From Biscogniauxia marginata (Eukaryota > Ascomycota > Sordariomycetes > Xylariales > Xylariaceae): a DNA stretch of 64,000 bases. The notes below the pieces were generated by a model that saw only the letters and a list, made by a program, of their open reading frames with translations, had not been told where the DNA came from and did no database searches. This document shows, one piece after another, positions 1 to 12,706 of this stretch (positions within the stretch are counted from its first letter, which is position 1; every line of letters starts with the position of its first letter). Both the position numbers and the translations under genes were made by a program. Location of the stretch: contig MU404134.1 of NCBI GenBank assembly GCA_022695795.1, positions 124,001 to 188,000 of the forward strand. Reading direction: 5' to 3'.

Positions 1-3000
1 AACGGCCTCAAGTGCATCCGTCAAAAGCCGCAGAATGTTGTTATCGCCGGTGGTCCCGGCAACGTTGGTAGCGCTGACCACCAAGGGATAGAGACGGAGC
101 AGGTGCTTCTTTCCATCGCTCTCAACGTTCGGCGCATCCGGTATGGCCTCTGGCTGGCTCCTCAGCTCGACGAGCCTCTCGAGGATCTGCGCCAATTCTC
201 TGCGCTGGCTGAGAGGTTGGGGCATGCGTCCTCGCAGCGGCTGGTCGGCGATGTAAGCCCTAAGCGTCAGAGCAGCTCTGAGTATGAGATACGGCGCCAC
301 CGTTCTCGCTAGTCTCACGTTGAGCGCGTGGGGGGACTCTGCCGGCGCTCTGGCGGGCGGCGGTCCAATCTTCGGGAATCCCGGCGTGGGAGGTTGTACC
401 GTTATATGCGGCGTCGTAACCTCGTCATGGTTTGCCACGAGGGAAAAAAGCTCGTCCAAGCAAATGTAGGACATCTTCTCGCGCTTCGTCGGTGGCGGAT
501 CAATGGTACGACCACGACGGGGCTTGTAGAGATTTGTTAAGCTAGTCACTTCGCTGACATTGTTAGCGTTATTGCCGTAGATCAGGCACGATTCGGCGGG
601 CGCGGGTACGTGAATGATAGACATTCGGAAAAGGCTTTCTGCGAAGATCTTGCGTGTCTTATCTGGGATCACCTCTGCGCCGAGAGATGGTATGATCAGT
701 TCGCGCAGCTTCAAGAAGGAGGAAATGTCGAAGTCCTGGTCCTGGAAGATATTTACTCTGTCTGGAGATGCGTTACAATCTGCGCTAGTGATCCCGTTGG
801 CAATATTGACAATCATTTGCCAGATATCCTGGAGCATAGACCGCGAGATGTCAAAATTTAGAAGCTGTTGAAGGGTAGCTTCGAGGATTTCCAGCGCCGA
901 CGATGTCGCCTGTTTCCATGGCTGATCCGATTTTGTGATTATGGGGAACTGATATTTGAGTATAATTGGCCTCGATAACGACGCGAGCGCGGTCAAAAAG
1001 GCGCCGTTGCTATATATATCCACGTCGAGGGCATGATTGACTACCAGAGACGTCAAAATACCCATGCTAGCTTTGGCCATTGCAACGTAAGTACGCTTTT
1101 GCGTGGTTCGTAGGCCCGACGCGCCAGCCCCGTTGAGAAAAGCCAGTGAAATGAACTCAGAGGTCTGGGTTATTAGCGCAGCTGGAGCCCCAGGAAGATC
1201 TGTTCGGAGCATCTTTAGAACATCCAATACCTGTCCTTGCAAGGGCGTAACGTGATCGATATCAGCAATAAACGCCCCTGGCGTTGCTACCTGCATAACT
1301 TCACATAACAGAGTGAGCATACGCCGAATACGGTCGACAGTCAGGTCTGCTTGGATAAGGCGGTATACATCATGTAGAGCCGCAACATAGGCCAGGAGGC
1401 AGTTCTGGTTGTCAGTAACCTTCCCGATACTGCCGCCGCTACTTGCCGGGATGCCTCGAGACCATAGGTCCCACGCCAGGTCGATAGTCGTTTTGTTGAA
1501 ATTTTGATTCGTTCCGTTTTGACTGTGCGAAAGGATCTGCGCTAACGCTTTAAATGTTGCCGTGTTGATCTCGAGTACTTGTAAATCCAACAGTGCGGCA
1601 AAATGACCCAAGAGCTGCTGCCAATATGAGTTGAAAGTTGGGTGAACTGTCAAGACGTCAAGATAGTTTGCTAGAAGACTGGATATTCCATTCAGCACCA
1701 CGACGGCGGTGTCGTGCCAATCGTGCCGGGACTTTTCGTCGACCTCGGGCTGGCAGACTGACTGTAGCTCGTTTTCCATGGACGATAGTAAGCGGAAGAT
1801 CACCGACTTAATACAAACAGACCAGGCTTCGGAACTGAGACGGTCACCGTACGCGTCAAATATTCGTAGCAGAGTTTGAATCGCACTGTTTCTCAAGTCT
1901 AACCTGTCATCCGTTGTTACAGTCGTTAGCCGTAGCAAGAGAAGCATCCATAACGCTGCATCCGAGGAAACATTCTCGGCATGCGAAGCCACCTCCACCA
2001 GAGAGTGATCACCGAAATCGCCAACGAGGGAGCTGGTGATGGAGAGCGACTTGTTTTTGCCAGACAGAAAATCGGAAAGGTCCCAGAAAAACGTGACGGT
2101 CGTCAACGCGATATTCAAGTCATCGTCTTGCGAACAGAATTTATACAGGGTATCAACAAGAATTAGAAAACATGATTTAGGTAAGGATGTTAAAAATTCC
2201 GAGCAAACTAGTTGCAGAGAGTTGAACGCAGATCTGATGAGCTTCGAAGATCGCGTGCTGAGCAGCCGGGGATGGCTGCTAACGTCCCGTACGCTGTCGG
2301 CAGCGGGTTTCTGCGGGACAAATATGCTGCCAATGACTTCGAATGTAATCTCCCACCCTCTGAGAAGCGAGTCACCACAATCTTCGAGAAGGCTTTTAAG
2401 CCCTTCAAGTATGATCTTGTGTATATCTATATCAGCCGAGTAGCTAGCAACCGAAGTGGCACGGTCCTCAACCTGCAACGGTAATAACGAGCTATGCAAG
2501 GCTTCCAGTAAACGGAGCTGAACCTTGCCGCGAGTCTCGTCATTGAAATTCGAGACCGCTTTCGCAGCGTCAAGCACAAGTCGCACTAAGATATCCGCTG
2601 CGCGAGTTCGGACGGGCGCGGATACAGAGTCCGAGCTGAGCGTACCTATGAGCTCGGACGTTATGCGGGTCCAGCCCGAGACGCCTGGGGGATATATCAA
2701 AAGTCTGTCGATATTAATAGTCGCGATGTCGCCTATCTTCGCCAGGGCAAACTGGTTTTCCTGGTTTAGACCCGTAGCCGCCGTCACCGACACGCTGAGA
2801 ACTCTCCGCTGCGGGACAGTCGGCGATCGTAAGCCCTGTGACGACGGAGAAGAAGCCGGTGACGATGGCGGGTGATGCGATGGTTCGGACAATGACTCTG
2901 GCTGCCTGTCTAAGAGGCTACACAGGGCATCGACAACTTCAACAAAAGCATTATTAGGAAAGTCAACCGTGCTTTCAAATAATCTTGCAGCCGCGGTCTC

Positions 3001-5479
3001 GACCGATCGTATCTCCGTGCTGAAATTTGCTAGTAGGGCCGTGGACTCGCCCTCCGCTTTGGAGTCCGAGCCCTTAGTTGCAGTTGGAGTCTTCCCTGCG
3101 GACTTGCCGGTTGAAAAGAGGACGAAGTCGGCCTGCTGTAGGGTCTCCAAGACAATCGACCAGGACGAACTGAGGGTCGGTCCTAATGCTATGCCTAGAT
3201 TGAGAAGGGCACGAAGACATAGAAGGTTCCGCGTATTGAGCGTTTGCGGTATAGTGTTGGCATCCATCGAGGCTTGCCTTTGCCTATCGCCAGCGGCGCC
3301 GACCGGAGTCACCAGGTTCTCCACGCTTAGCAGCCCTCTGGCGTTCCCCAAGATGCTATTCGGTGCGTCAGAGACTGGGGTGGATACGGCAGGCTTCGAT
3401 GATCCTGAATTGAGACAAGCGGTTAGCACATTTGGAGGCACTGCCGCTTTGCCGAGTGTTGTTAAGAACGCGTCCCTCGGGGTCGTCAGCTGGAGTAGCC
3501 CGGCCACGTGGGCGAATTTCTGGAAAGCCCGCACGAGGCTGTGGTAGTATTCCGAATCCAGAGCAGCATAGAGAAAGGTCGAGCATGTGGCTAAGATAGC
3601 AGGCCAGCACTCCTCAATGATGACGGCGCAGACCTTGACGTCGGCATGTAACGGGTGGTCCTTCAGGGCCAGAGGATTGACCGGTACTGGATTCTTCTTG
3701 AAAGATCCCGACCGTTCCAGAGAACTTGACGTCGTGGTTCTCTCGAGCGATGCTTTTAGAAGCTCAGGCCCATCTCCATCTACTGAAACTGGTGATTCTC
3801 GACCCATTCCTGATTGCTTCACACTACGTTTGCGAGATCGACTGTCTCCGGGGACCGTAAGCGGCAGGATGAACTTAGCAAGACCCTCCGAGAGTGACGT
3901 TATGCAAGACAATGTCAACGCATATATGTAAGACTCCGGGATCGATGGGGGTTCTGTCTTATCGAGCTGATCGATACACGCAACTCTGATCGTACTCCAC
4001 TGTGAGCTGATGCCGGTATTGTGGCCCTCGCCGACGGAGCCGCTAATAATTCCGGTGACACCACTAGATTCGAGCATGACCTGGTCTGAAGATCCCACGC
4101 TCGCAAACGGGCTCGCCACGGGTATGGTGGACTGATGCGTTAGACCGATGACTCCTGGTTTTTCCGTACTCACCCTGACGAAAGTCGCAGTAAGGTTCTT
4201 TAGGACATCCTTCTCCCCGTCTTTCGCATCGTAGAGAGAAAATATTCGCCTGAGAAGGCCAGGCTCGGAGAAGATACCACGGAAAACCTCCATACATAAC
4301 GCTCTTTTCCACACAGCAGCAGCCTGGTCCAGTAACTGCACGAGAGTATCCAGGGCATCTCCGCCTTCGGACGGTAGGATGCTGAGATGCTTCTTTAGGA
4401 GAGTATACAAGATGCGCATGAGACGGACAGATGTGGCGAAGTTGGGGTCTCCGGAAAGCGCCTGAAGTATGAACGGCATGACCCTCACGCGCAGAATGTG
4501 AGCCTGCTCGGGGTGACTTAGGAAGATAGTAGCATGTTGGCTCAGGACTGATTCTACCAGCTCAAGACCGAAAGTTTGAGGCAGTCCAGTGAATCGCAGG
4601 TATTCCGGTCTATTATTTTCAGTCATGAGGCATATATCTTTGAACACGCGGTAGGCGTCCAGGGCGGCAGCACGAAGCTCGACACTCTCGCTATCGCTCG
4701 TTGGCGCATCGCCGACAAAGCCGTCATCAGTGGCTGATTCTAAAATGTGTCAGCGCGGGAACAGAAAGCCCCCACCCCAGAGGGGAAAAAAAAGAAAGAA
4801 AAAACCCCCCCAGTTGAGAAAACTTACTGTCCTCAGCTGTTACCTTCTCAAAGACGGTCATCACAAGCTGCTGGAGTGTCGCCGCCGAAGTGTGGTTGAC
4901 GACACCATTCTTGCTAGTCTGTAGGACGAAACAGATATTTAAGGCAGTAACGAGGAGATCACCTTTGATATCAGTGGCATAATTCTGTAACAGCGTAGGT
5001 AAGGCCTGTAGGATCTTAAGCTGCACATCGAGGCCAGCGGAAGTTGCCTCGCGTAGAGCCTCGAGGACAGGGCTGAGCTTGGACCGTGGCAGAGCGCTCA
5101 CGAGGATGAGGCGCGAGAGGCAGACGATGGCTATGCCGGTGAACTTGGAGTTCCTGGTCCCGCACGCTATAACAAATGGGTTGACAAAGTTTGCTTTTTG
5201 CGCCAACTCTACATGGTTACGAATACAATAAGTTCGGGTAGATGAGACTCGAAGGGTCAGAGTAGAGCATACCGGCAGCTAGCTGGGTTTCATTGGTAAC
5301 CCTGATGCTCTTAAGCTCATCGAGAGACTTTTCGGCAGCCTAGGTGCTTACTAATAAGTTTCCGGTCTCAAGACATGATCAAAGTACGCAGCTCGACATA
5401 CTTGTCTAAGATCGTTATGTTTGCGCTTGCTCTCCTGGATGAGATTCGTGAGCTCCGTGGAGAGGAGTTGAGTGGTCAT
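1..5479 (-). CDS. MON2: MON2 Golgi/endosome trafficking protein (C-terminus cut by window edge)
   Basis: Large scaffold protein related to the Sec7/BIG Arf-GEFs but lacking the Sec7 catalytic domain; the family acts at trans-Golgi and endosome membranes with the flippase Neo1/Dop1 module. Exons on the minus strand: 5479-5402, 5339-5273, 5208-4828 and 4739 to the window edge, giving at least 1755 codons with no stop. The start ATG gives MTTQLLSTEL. The N-terminal DCB-like region is visible as AAEKSLDELKSIR, FVNPFVIACGTRNSKF and HTSAATLQQLVMTVFEKV, which match the Mon2 pattern of conserved CGT and AAT-QLV-VFE blocks. The reading frame still shows a Mon2-like C-terminal block (KKHLLRLYPLVVSATN) near the edge, so few residues are missing. 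Introns are 62, 64 and 88 nt and all junction phases agree. It is divergent from the MMS2 gene. Family assignment is confident; exon borders are inferred. Confidence 0.9.
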
Positions 5480-6316
5480 CTTGGCCAGCTGATTTGACTA
5501 GACTCCATCGGAAAAGGAAACGGTGTCTAGCACGGGCCTGTCAAAGGCTTGGAATCTTGATTCTTTCCTGAACAAAGCCTGGTTGCTAGTAAAAAAGTAG
5601 GTAATTATTGGCAGTATAGGTAGTTCTCAGAGCAGGCGAAGTGAGCTTGTTGCCAGATTTGTCACTTGAATCGTTGTCCGATGCCACCACTAAATTCCAA
5701 ATGACTAAGCAGACAACAGGCCCGAGCTCCACCTAAGGAAGTACCTAATAATACTCGAATGTAGCACGTAATATTCAGCCCGGTATGGAACAGTCCCTGG
5801 GAGATTTGAAAATAAAATAAAATAGTGGTAAGTTAAATTACTAGACTACCTTGTATTATACGTATTTTACGCAATGCATTTTGGTGTTCAGCTGACTAAA
5901 TTATCAGTAATTCAACATTACTGCATTCCATGTTGAGGTCGCAGCTGAGCCCCGAAATAACAGAAACTCTCTTTGTTGGGTAGCGCGACTACCTAATCGT
6001 TATTCCAGTACCTACCTACCTACTCATTACATACATGTACCAGGTACATATGTATGTAGGTAGCGGGTAGGTACATTCTTAGGTACAGTAACTGGAGATT
6101 CCTGTCCGCCTAAGGTTATAGCAGTGGGTAGGTACTCCCTCTACGACTTATCATTACCTAGGTAGTACCCCACCATCCCACCTACATAATATAAAACACC
6201 AAGCACCAGACTCCCTCCACCATTTTCTTAACGACCTTACCTGAAAAGAGGGAAACAGGAAAAAAGACAATCACTGTGATTCATAACTAGACGAACGCAT
6301 AACTTCGCTACGCAAA
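5480..6316. promoter_or_regulatory. Shared divergent promoter region of MON2 and MMS2
   Basis: This 837-bp gap separates the two start codons and must hold both promoters and leaders. Between about 6007 and 6165 it is crowded with repeated TAGGTA/TACCTA words, including overlapping direct and inverted copies around a GTACATATGTATGTAGG stretch. No clear TATA box or ORF was seen. Whether the TAGGTA words are functional sites or only a local repeat cannot be told from one sequence. Confidence 0.5.
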
Positions 6317-6953
6317 ATGGGCGCCAAGATCCCGCGAAACTTCCGTCTGTTGGAGGAACTAGAGAAGGGAGAGAAGGGTTTGGGAGCTGGTAGGTTTCAC
6401 GTTTTGCCCGCGTCCCATGTCCTCGCAATTTCGTCACCCGTCCACTGATATCAAGTTTTTTTTTCTGGTAGAGGCTTGCTCCTATGGCTTAGACAACCCC
6501 GAAGATCTCCTCATGTCCGACTGGAACGGCACGATCCTAGGTCCTCCCCACGTTAGTCACCTCTACAGCTACCCTATCTGGTCAGCCTAGGTAGCCACGG
6601 AAGAAAGCTGACCGTTTACAGAGCGTGCACGAGAACCGGATCTACTCCGTCAAGATGCACTGCGGCGAACAATACCCCGACCAGCCTCCCACCATCCATT
6701 TTGTCAGCCAGGTGAACCTCCCCTGCGTCAACCAGAAGAACGGTGTGGTCGACCCGAACCAGCTGCCCTGCCTGGCTAAGTGGAAACGGGAGAACACGAT
6801 GGAGACCATCCTCATCGAGCTTCGAAGGTATGTACAACACACTGGCCGCGGCCGTAGCTTCAGATATACTAACCGGGTTTCAGATACATGGCTTCGAGTC
6901 AGTGTAAGAAACTGCCTCAACCCCCCGAAGGTACCGTCTATCCCGGCCATTAG
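6317..6953 (+). CDS. MMS2: MMS2-type ubiquitin-conjugating enzyme variant (UEV)
   Basis: Non-catalytic E2 variant that pairs with Ubc13 to build K63-linked ubiquitin chains, acting in error-free post-replication repair (PCNA polyubiquitination). Exons 6317-6389, 6472-6551, 6622-6827 and 6884-6953 join into 142 residues, the usual size. Visible blocks: IPRNFRLLEELEKGEKG at the N-terminus, MSDWNGTILGPPHSVHENRI, QYPDQPPTIHFVSQVNLPCVN, and KWKRENTMETILIELRRYM. The HPN motif and active-site cysteine context of true E2s are absent, as expected for a UEV. The start ATG sits in CAAAATGG and is followed directly by the conserved N-terminal block. Introns are 82, 70 and 56 nt; the last has a TACTAAC branch point at about 6867. 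It ends in EGTVYPGH. Assignment is very secure. Confidence 0.95.
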
Positions 6954-7422
6954 GACAGGAGCACGGCGGGACGCAGAAACAAACATGAGAAAGTACACAA
7001 CTACGACCAACAGATGCGATTTTGCTCTTTTTTGCTTGGGTGGATAGGACTTGCGACGTCAACATGAGCAGAAGATGTACTGGTTTAGCCTTCCGGGAGG
7101 CAAGCGTGTTACAACGATATCAGGGGGCAGCCCGGGACGGGGAAGACAGATAGAATCGCATTTTGGAATTACGGGGTCAAGCTTGATGGACGATGCGGGC
7201 GTGTAAGTCTTAAGTCGTCCAGGAGATTCCTCTGCCTACCTAAGGTCAACCGAGGAATTCCCAAGATATGAATTGTTGCGCACGTGATTACGTGATAGGT
7301 ATTGAAGAGTGCGTGCGCGGAACACATTCCGCTATGGCTCGGTAAATTTTTTAATTCATCACTCGTGATGCACCACACCATTACATTTCACCCTCTAAAC
7401 ACTACCTTCCTTCCACATCTCT
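6954..7422. other. Intergenic, MMS2 3' flank and LYR-gene promoter
   Basis: About 470 bp between two plus-strand genes. Short open frames occur but none shows a recognisable domain. It should hold the MMS2 terminator and the promoter of the downstream LYR gene. Nothing else was seen. Confidence 0.4.
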
Positions 7423-8620
7423 ATGTATGCTCCGCCGCCACGGTTCTTGGTACCAGCCCGCGATGCAAGGCATCGAATAGCATGTAAGCACGCTTTCAGC
7501 TTCTATCTCAAATCCGCAAGCTCCCAAACGTGGGAAAGGGGAGCAGGCCGCTAATAGCCCATACGCTGCAGGCCTCGCCCTCTATCGTGCGCTCCTCCAA
7601 CTAGCACCGCGAGTTTCCCTCCCCGATGACCTGGCCACGGCCTGGGGCCCCGCCAACCCCATCGCAGTGCACATCCGACGGGCCTTCCGCCGCAACTGCG
7701 CCGATACGAGCCCGCGCATAGTGAATCCGGCCCTCAAGGCCGGGTACCGAATGCTCTCGGCCCTCAAGCGCGCCTCCCAGTCCACCCCGAGCGACGACCA
7801 CGCCTCCATCCTCGCGTTCCTGAGGTCCCGCCTCCATGAGCGGCAGCGCAGCCACGCCGCTAGGGCGAACGCTCCCGATCAGAAAAAGACGCCAAAGCCG
7901 GGCGCGCCCCGGGAGGGCACGATACCCCTTCTCGTCAACGTGACGCCGCCCGCGACACCGGAGAATCCCTACCCGAAGCCGCAGTACGCGATCCCGTCGC
8001 GGCCACGTCTGGTGTCGGAGCTGGGAGGGACCGGAAAGCGCAAGGTGCCGCGGCTGGACATGGCGTCAGACTTCCCGTTCCTGCGGCTCAGCAAGCCGCA
8101 GCCCGCGCTGCTGAGCCGCGTGCTCACGCAGAAGATAAAGACGCGTGTCAAGCGGGGTGGCGAGGCAATGCGTATGGCCGAGGAGGTAGTGCCGGAGTCG
8201 GAGCTCGAGGACCGATGGGAGATGACTGTCGCGCAGCTGATCAGGGAGGAGCAACAGGATCAGCTAGGACTGGAAGAGAGGGCCATCCGAGCAGATCTCT
8301 ACCAGGGCGAAACGTACAAGTTTACGCACCGGACGCACGGTGTCAAGCATCTACAAAAGCTGATGTCGCGCGAGCGCGAGGACCAGGTGGCCAGGGCGAA
8401 CGCTATGCGGCTCCTCATCATTGAGGAGGCCAAGCTCGCGAAGCAGGAGAAGGAGAAGCGGGACGCAGAGAGCAAAGTGCGGCGCAGACGGAGGTGGGAG
8501 GAGAAGATGGAAGAGCAGCACGGGCCCACGTGGAGGGAGCTATTTCCGGACTTGGACAGCCCGAAGGCCAAAACAGAGGGCGCGCTGGCTGAAGCTGGCG
8601 GCGGTCGCGCACACGGGTAG
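7423..8620 (+). CDS. LYR-motif (Complex1_LYR-like, probably DUF1763) mitochondrial-type protein
   Basis: Predicted 369-residue protein from exons 7423-7483 and 7572-8620, joined across an 88-nt intron. Only this exon-1 frame (MYAPPPRFLVPARDARHRIA) joins in phase to the downstream LALYRALLQL block, which carries the LYR motif at about residues 24-26. It is followed by LPDDLATAWGPANPI and IRRAFRRN, a pattern I associate with fungal LYR/DUF1763 proteins. LYR proteins are small mitochondrial factors that bind acyl-carrier protein and assist Fe-S or respiratory complex assembly. This one has a long C-terminal extension with a charged, probably coiled-coil segment (EEAKLAKQEKEKRDAESK). The extension resembles mitoribosome-associated proteins, but I do not assign a specific role. 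Uncertainty: the short first exon is inferred. Confidence 0.75.
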
Positions 8621-9184
8621 CCAAAGTTTTGGTGATTGATGGGCCCGAAAGGCTGCTATTATCACGCAGTTACTTCTTGTTCGCTACGGGAAAATGTATA
8701 CCTTGCTCAATATATATTATAAAGACGATCCGCTCGCTTTCACGATCCTCTACGCTGACCTACCATGTTAGCCATGTGCACAGCCAGATCCTCACCAAAA
8801 ACCCTGGGTTTTCACTTCGATACTATGACCTCGAGATGGGTCTTAAAGTTTGTAAACAGTTTTATAAATAGTAAACATCAATTCATTCAATGAAAAATGG
8901 GAGCCGTCCTATTTGTGATATAATTAGGTATGTATTAGGGAGATCGAGTTGAGTTGGATAGTCTCGACTTGGTTTATTGATTTGATTACCTATGGTAGGT
9001 ACCTACCCACGTATGCACAGGGTTTTCTGGTAGGGACGCTGGGCTATATCTTCGCCTTCGTACAATTATAACCAACACCCAACCTAGGAATCCAACTCCT
9101 ACTATTCCAATTCGTTGACGGCCTGCTGTTTTAAATACCTATGAATTACACTCTTCAAATAGGCATGAAATATACCAAAGCATC
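8621..9184. other. Intergenic between convergent LYR and bZIP genes
   Basis: About 560 bp between two converging genes, so mainly 3' untranslated DNA. It contains TAGGTA/TACCTACC words at about 8992-9007 like those in the MON2/MMS2 gap. No gene was recognised. Confidence 0.4.
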
Positions 9185-11685
9185 TTAGCTTTCAATTACA
9201 GATTCCCAGAAAGCTGTGATAACATCCGTCGGTCGGAAGCAAGGCGCACGGCCTAGACAAGATGCCCGCGAAATCATTGCTATTGACGTCTTAGTAGTGA
9301 TTTCGTCCCGAATTTTGAATGAAAGCAGCGTGAAGCTTGAAAACGACAAATAAAACGAAGAGGGGGGGGGGAGGGACAGGGAAATAAGAAGAAAAAAAAA
9401 GCAAGGGGGCTAGGGGTAAAGATAAAGATCTTACCCTCGATAAAGTTATGAACGTTAAGGAGAACCCGCTTAGAATCTGCTACGGATATCATACCCTCGT
9501 GGCCATGCGGTGGGTACAAGAATTGCGATGTCCCATCGGAGAAGCGCATGTTGCTGTCACAAGCAGCTCCAGATGGTACATCACTGCGTGCCCAGTTATG
9601 GCCTGCGGACACGGATTGCCAATCGTCCACTGGCACAGAGGCAATTCCCACGCCGTCCGCACTTGATACAGGTGATGGGTAAGTAGCACAATCATATCTC
9701 ATCGGAATCCCGGGATCTAGACTTAGGTCGACATTCGATGCCGGTGCTGCCGATCTAGGTCTCTGGAACATGCTATCCGGGGGCAGTTCTATAGACTGAA
9801 CTTCTGTTGAAACGTGGAGGATAATACCATTATGCAAAAGATACGTCTCCACATCGTACGCGTCGAACCACGTACCCTGCCAGCCTTGCTTGCTGACGTA
9901 TTGTGATGTGCTCAAAACCCCATCACGAACGCGCATGGTGGGCTCGTTAAAGGGCCCGATACCGAAGCCGCTGTTTGGAAATGGAGCAGAGTCCGAATAG
10001 GCGGTCGGCACGCCTTCCTCGGCGGAATAATGAGTACCTGAGCCGCCAACATGGTGGAAGGGTTGCTTCCAGTTATTCAGGGGTTCGTCTCGCATCCGTG
10101 CGAGAGTGCTCAGCATCCGAGTACGGATCTCTTCCATTGTTTCGAATAACCGGACGAAGCCGAATACACGGTTCATAACGGCCGGGTTCGGATTCGGACT
10201 CATGAGGCAATCTACAGCTCTTTCTGTTGCTCGCCGATGCAATCGTCGGCTAAGTGTCCATTCGTTGATAGCCATCGAGCTTGGTACTGGAAGCGAACTC
10301 CACGGCGAATGAGTCCCTTGCGAATACGACGAATCTAGAAAGCTCGTTTCAAATGTCACGTTTGACGCAAAGCTCGCGTTTTCAGCAGTCGGCTCCGTGA
10401 TTATATCATAATGCGCCGGACCGTGGTTTGTTAGCCCGTGAGGGTGCCAACCTTGTGCTTCAGGCTCGTGAGAGACCACGACTCCAGCGTAGAGTGGTTG
10501 CGACTGATCAGTCCAAGTACTAGCCGCACTACTATTCTTCCGAGCTGCGCTACTGCCTCGGGAAGGTTTGTCCAATTCTCTCTCGGGGCTGGCTTCATCG
10601 CTTCCCGGACTTTTCACTTCTTCCGCTTTCTTAACGAGAAGTTCTTGGAAATCCTGCAGTTGCCGACCGAACTCGGGTACCTGGGCTAGGATGCCGTGTT
10701 GGGTTGCATAATCAAGTATATGTTGATATGCATTTCTGATCTCCTGGTTTCCCTCTTTGAGGCCGGTGACCTTAGCCTCCAATTCGGTAATCGCCGTCTC
10801 TTTTCTATTACGATAGGCTCTCTGCGCAAGTCGAATCTGGGTTCTTCGGCGCTGAATTCAAATCAGTTTTCGTTCTCAATTTTTCGCAAACAGTGTAGGT
10901 CAGGTAAAGATTTCGCGTCGCTTCGCAAAGAGAGCAGCTTGGATGAATCAAGGTATTCCAGCATATTGTCGGCAGACGAGGGTTGGGATTGAACGACGCT
11001 GAATATGAAAACCACAAACCTCTGAGGGTGTCTGATCTGCTGTGTCGAGCCGCGGACGGCCTCTAGCCCTCTTAGTCTCTTCTTCCACTTCGTCCCGGCC
11101 CTCCTCCGAGGGCTTTCTCCCGCGCTTCTTTGGATTTGATATGTCCGGATGAGAGGAATGGCTACTGATCGCTTTGCGAGCAGCAACAGAACCGGGCCGC
11201 TTTGTGACCCGGGCATCGTCGTAGTGCTCGGCGCTGAGTACGGCCAAGTCGCTATGGAGATATCGCATCTGGGGCTGATGAGCTGCAATCACCGGTATTG
11301 AGTTCTGTCTAGCTTGAAATGATGAGTGGGCAGTGATTGAGCCCCAGGCCGAGGGTCGTCGAGGTAAGACAACTGTAGTCGCCAGGTGAGACTCTGCGCT
11401 CGTAATCGGCAGAGGATCCACCGAACCATAGGCGGGGAAAGATGGATTGGCAAAGTCCAAGGACGCTCCCGGAACTAATGATGCAGTCAAGGGATCTGAG
11501 ATGGCTGACAAAGCGCCATTGGGGTTGTAATAGGGGAGGCTAGACACAGGAACGGGTACGGCATTGTCAGGGGATGGGATCTGACTCGACTGTCGCTGAA
11601 AGTTGCCGTACTGAGTCGGATGGCCGTTACTACCGGGGGCAGTGTCGACATTGGTGTCTGATTGGGACATTGAATGAGAGGACAT
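9185..11685 (-). CDS. bZIP transcription factor (Yap-like basic region, fungal type)
   Basis: Nuclear DNA-binding regulator; target genes unknown. Exons on minus: 11685-11020, 10851-9435 and (inferred) 9252-9185, giving about 716 residues. Residues 1-222 are a low-complexity region ending in two basic AT-hook-like or NLS patches (PKKRGRKPSEE and RARGRPRLDT). The first intron joins directly to RRRTQIRLAQRAYRNRKETA, the bZIP basic region, with leucine-zipper heptads to about residue 268. The remainder is an acidic, Ser/Pro-rich regulatory region. The last intron (9434-9253) is inferred: unspliced, the frame turns into poly-Phe low complexity and stops at 9280; spliced, it ends GRAPCFRPTDVITAFWESV, resembling C-termini I recall from fungal bZIP proteins. 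Related factors regulate stress or secondary metabolism, but this is not shown here. Confidence 0.82.
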
Positions 11686-11902
11686 GGATCGGGACTCATA
11701 AATGTAGCTTTAGCCCCATGTTGGAGCATGTACGTATGACGGCGAGGTGTAATGCTCCAAGCCCTGATCTCGTTCCCCGGCGAAGTCAACAACAGTCAAC
11801 TAAATTACCTTTAACCCAGGTCAAGTCTCGGGAAGAGTCACGTCGCACAATGCCTGTAGCTAGAGCATCTAGCCATTTACTCGAGTGAGCTTGTAACCGC
11901 CT

Positions 11903-11940
<38 letters not shown>

Positions 11941-12240
11941 GGTGTCTTCTTTTGTCTGACTCGCCCTGTGCTCTTCTTCCCTTTGCCAGTGTTACTTAAA
12001 GTGAGACGTTAGTGGACAATTCCCACCGGTATGTTGATATGCACTGTTAGTGGGGTTTGGTGGCTTCTTGCTGGGTTTTAGGAGGTGCGGGCGTGTGCAA
12101 AGGAAAGACAACACCTCGTCAAAAGTTAGGTGGGAGTTTATTTAATGATTAGTGAACAACTAGGTGCTTAGTAATAATGAAGTTCTTGGCTGGAGATAGG
12201 ACTTCTGTTCTATGTACCTGTGTACCCGTTGGTCCGTGCT
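11686..12240. promoter_or_regulatory. bZIP gene promoter/leader with (CT)n microsatellite
   Basis: This stretch lies upstream of the bZIP start codon and runs to the edge of the AT-rich block. It holds a 33-nt perfect CT/GA repeat at 11906-11938, about 220-250 bp upstream of the ATG. Base composition falls abruptly to AT-rich at about 12240. No ORF of note. Confidence 0.5.
11906..11938. repeat. (CT)16 microsatellite
   Basis: Perfect dinucleotide run of 33 nt, reading as GA on the coding strand of the bZIP gene. Such runs occur in fungal promoters and leaders and are length-polymorphic. Confidence 0.9.
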
Positions 12241-12706
12241 TATTAGATTTTATAATCACGCCTTAATTAAAAAAAAGTGTTATAATTAAAGATAATATTA
12301 TATTTAATTATATTTATAACTATTTTTATTTAATTTATTAATTAATATATATTAAAAGTATATTTTTTTTATATTTTAAATTATTATTTATATTTTAATA
12401 AACTTAAATAAAATAAAATATAATATTAATAATTAATATAAAGATATTTTAAAGAACTTTTTAAAAATAATAATTTATATTATAACTTAATAATATTAAC
12501 GTATATTAAGTTTAATAATAAAATAATAAGTAAATACCTCGTATTATATTTATTATAAAATAATAAGGTTTATATAAAATATAAAATATATTTAACTATT
12601 AAAATGGCCTTAGTAATTATTTTGAATTTCCTTTTTTAATATTTTGTATTTTTAGTATTTTTATTAATAAACTAAGAAATTAAACATTATTTTAAACTTT
12701 TTATAT
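12241..12706. other. AT-rich DNA, nothing recognised
   Basis: Simple TTATTAATAA-like sequence at the left edge of the block. No repeat match or coding remnant was identified. Confidence 0.5.

Noticed and set aside
2036..2443. Plus-strand frames inside MON2 (2036-2443, 2969-3547, 3587-3931)
   Set aside because: They are antisense shadows of the continuous MON2 minus-strand frame, which alone has family blocks.
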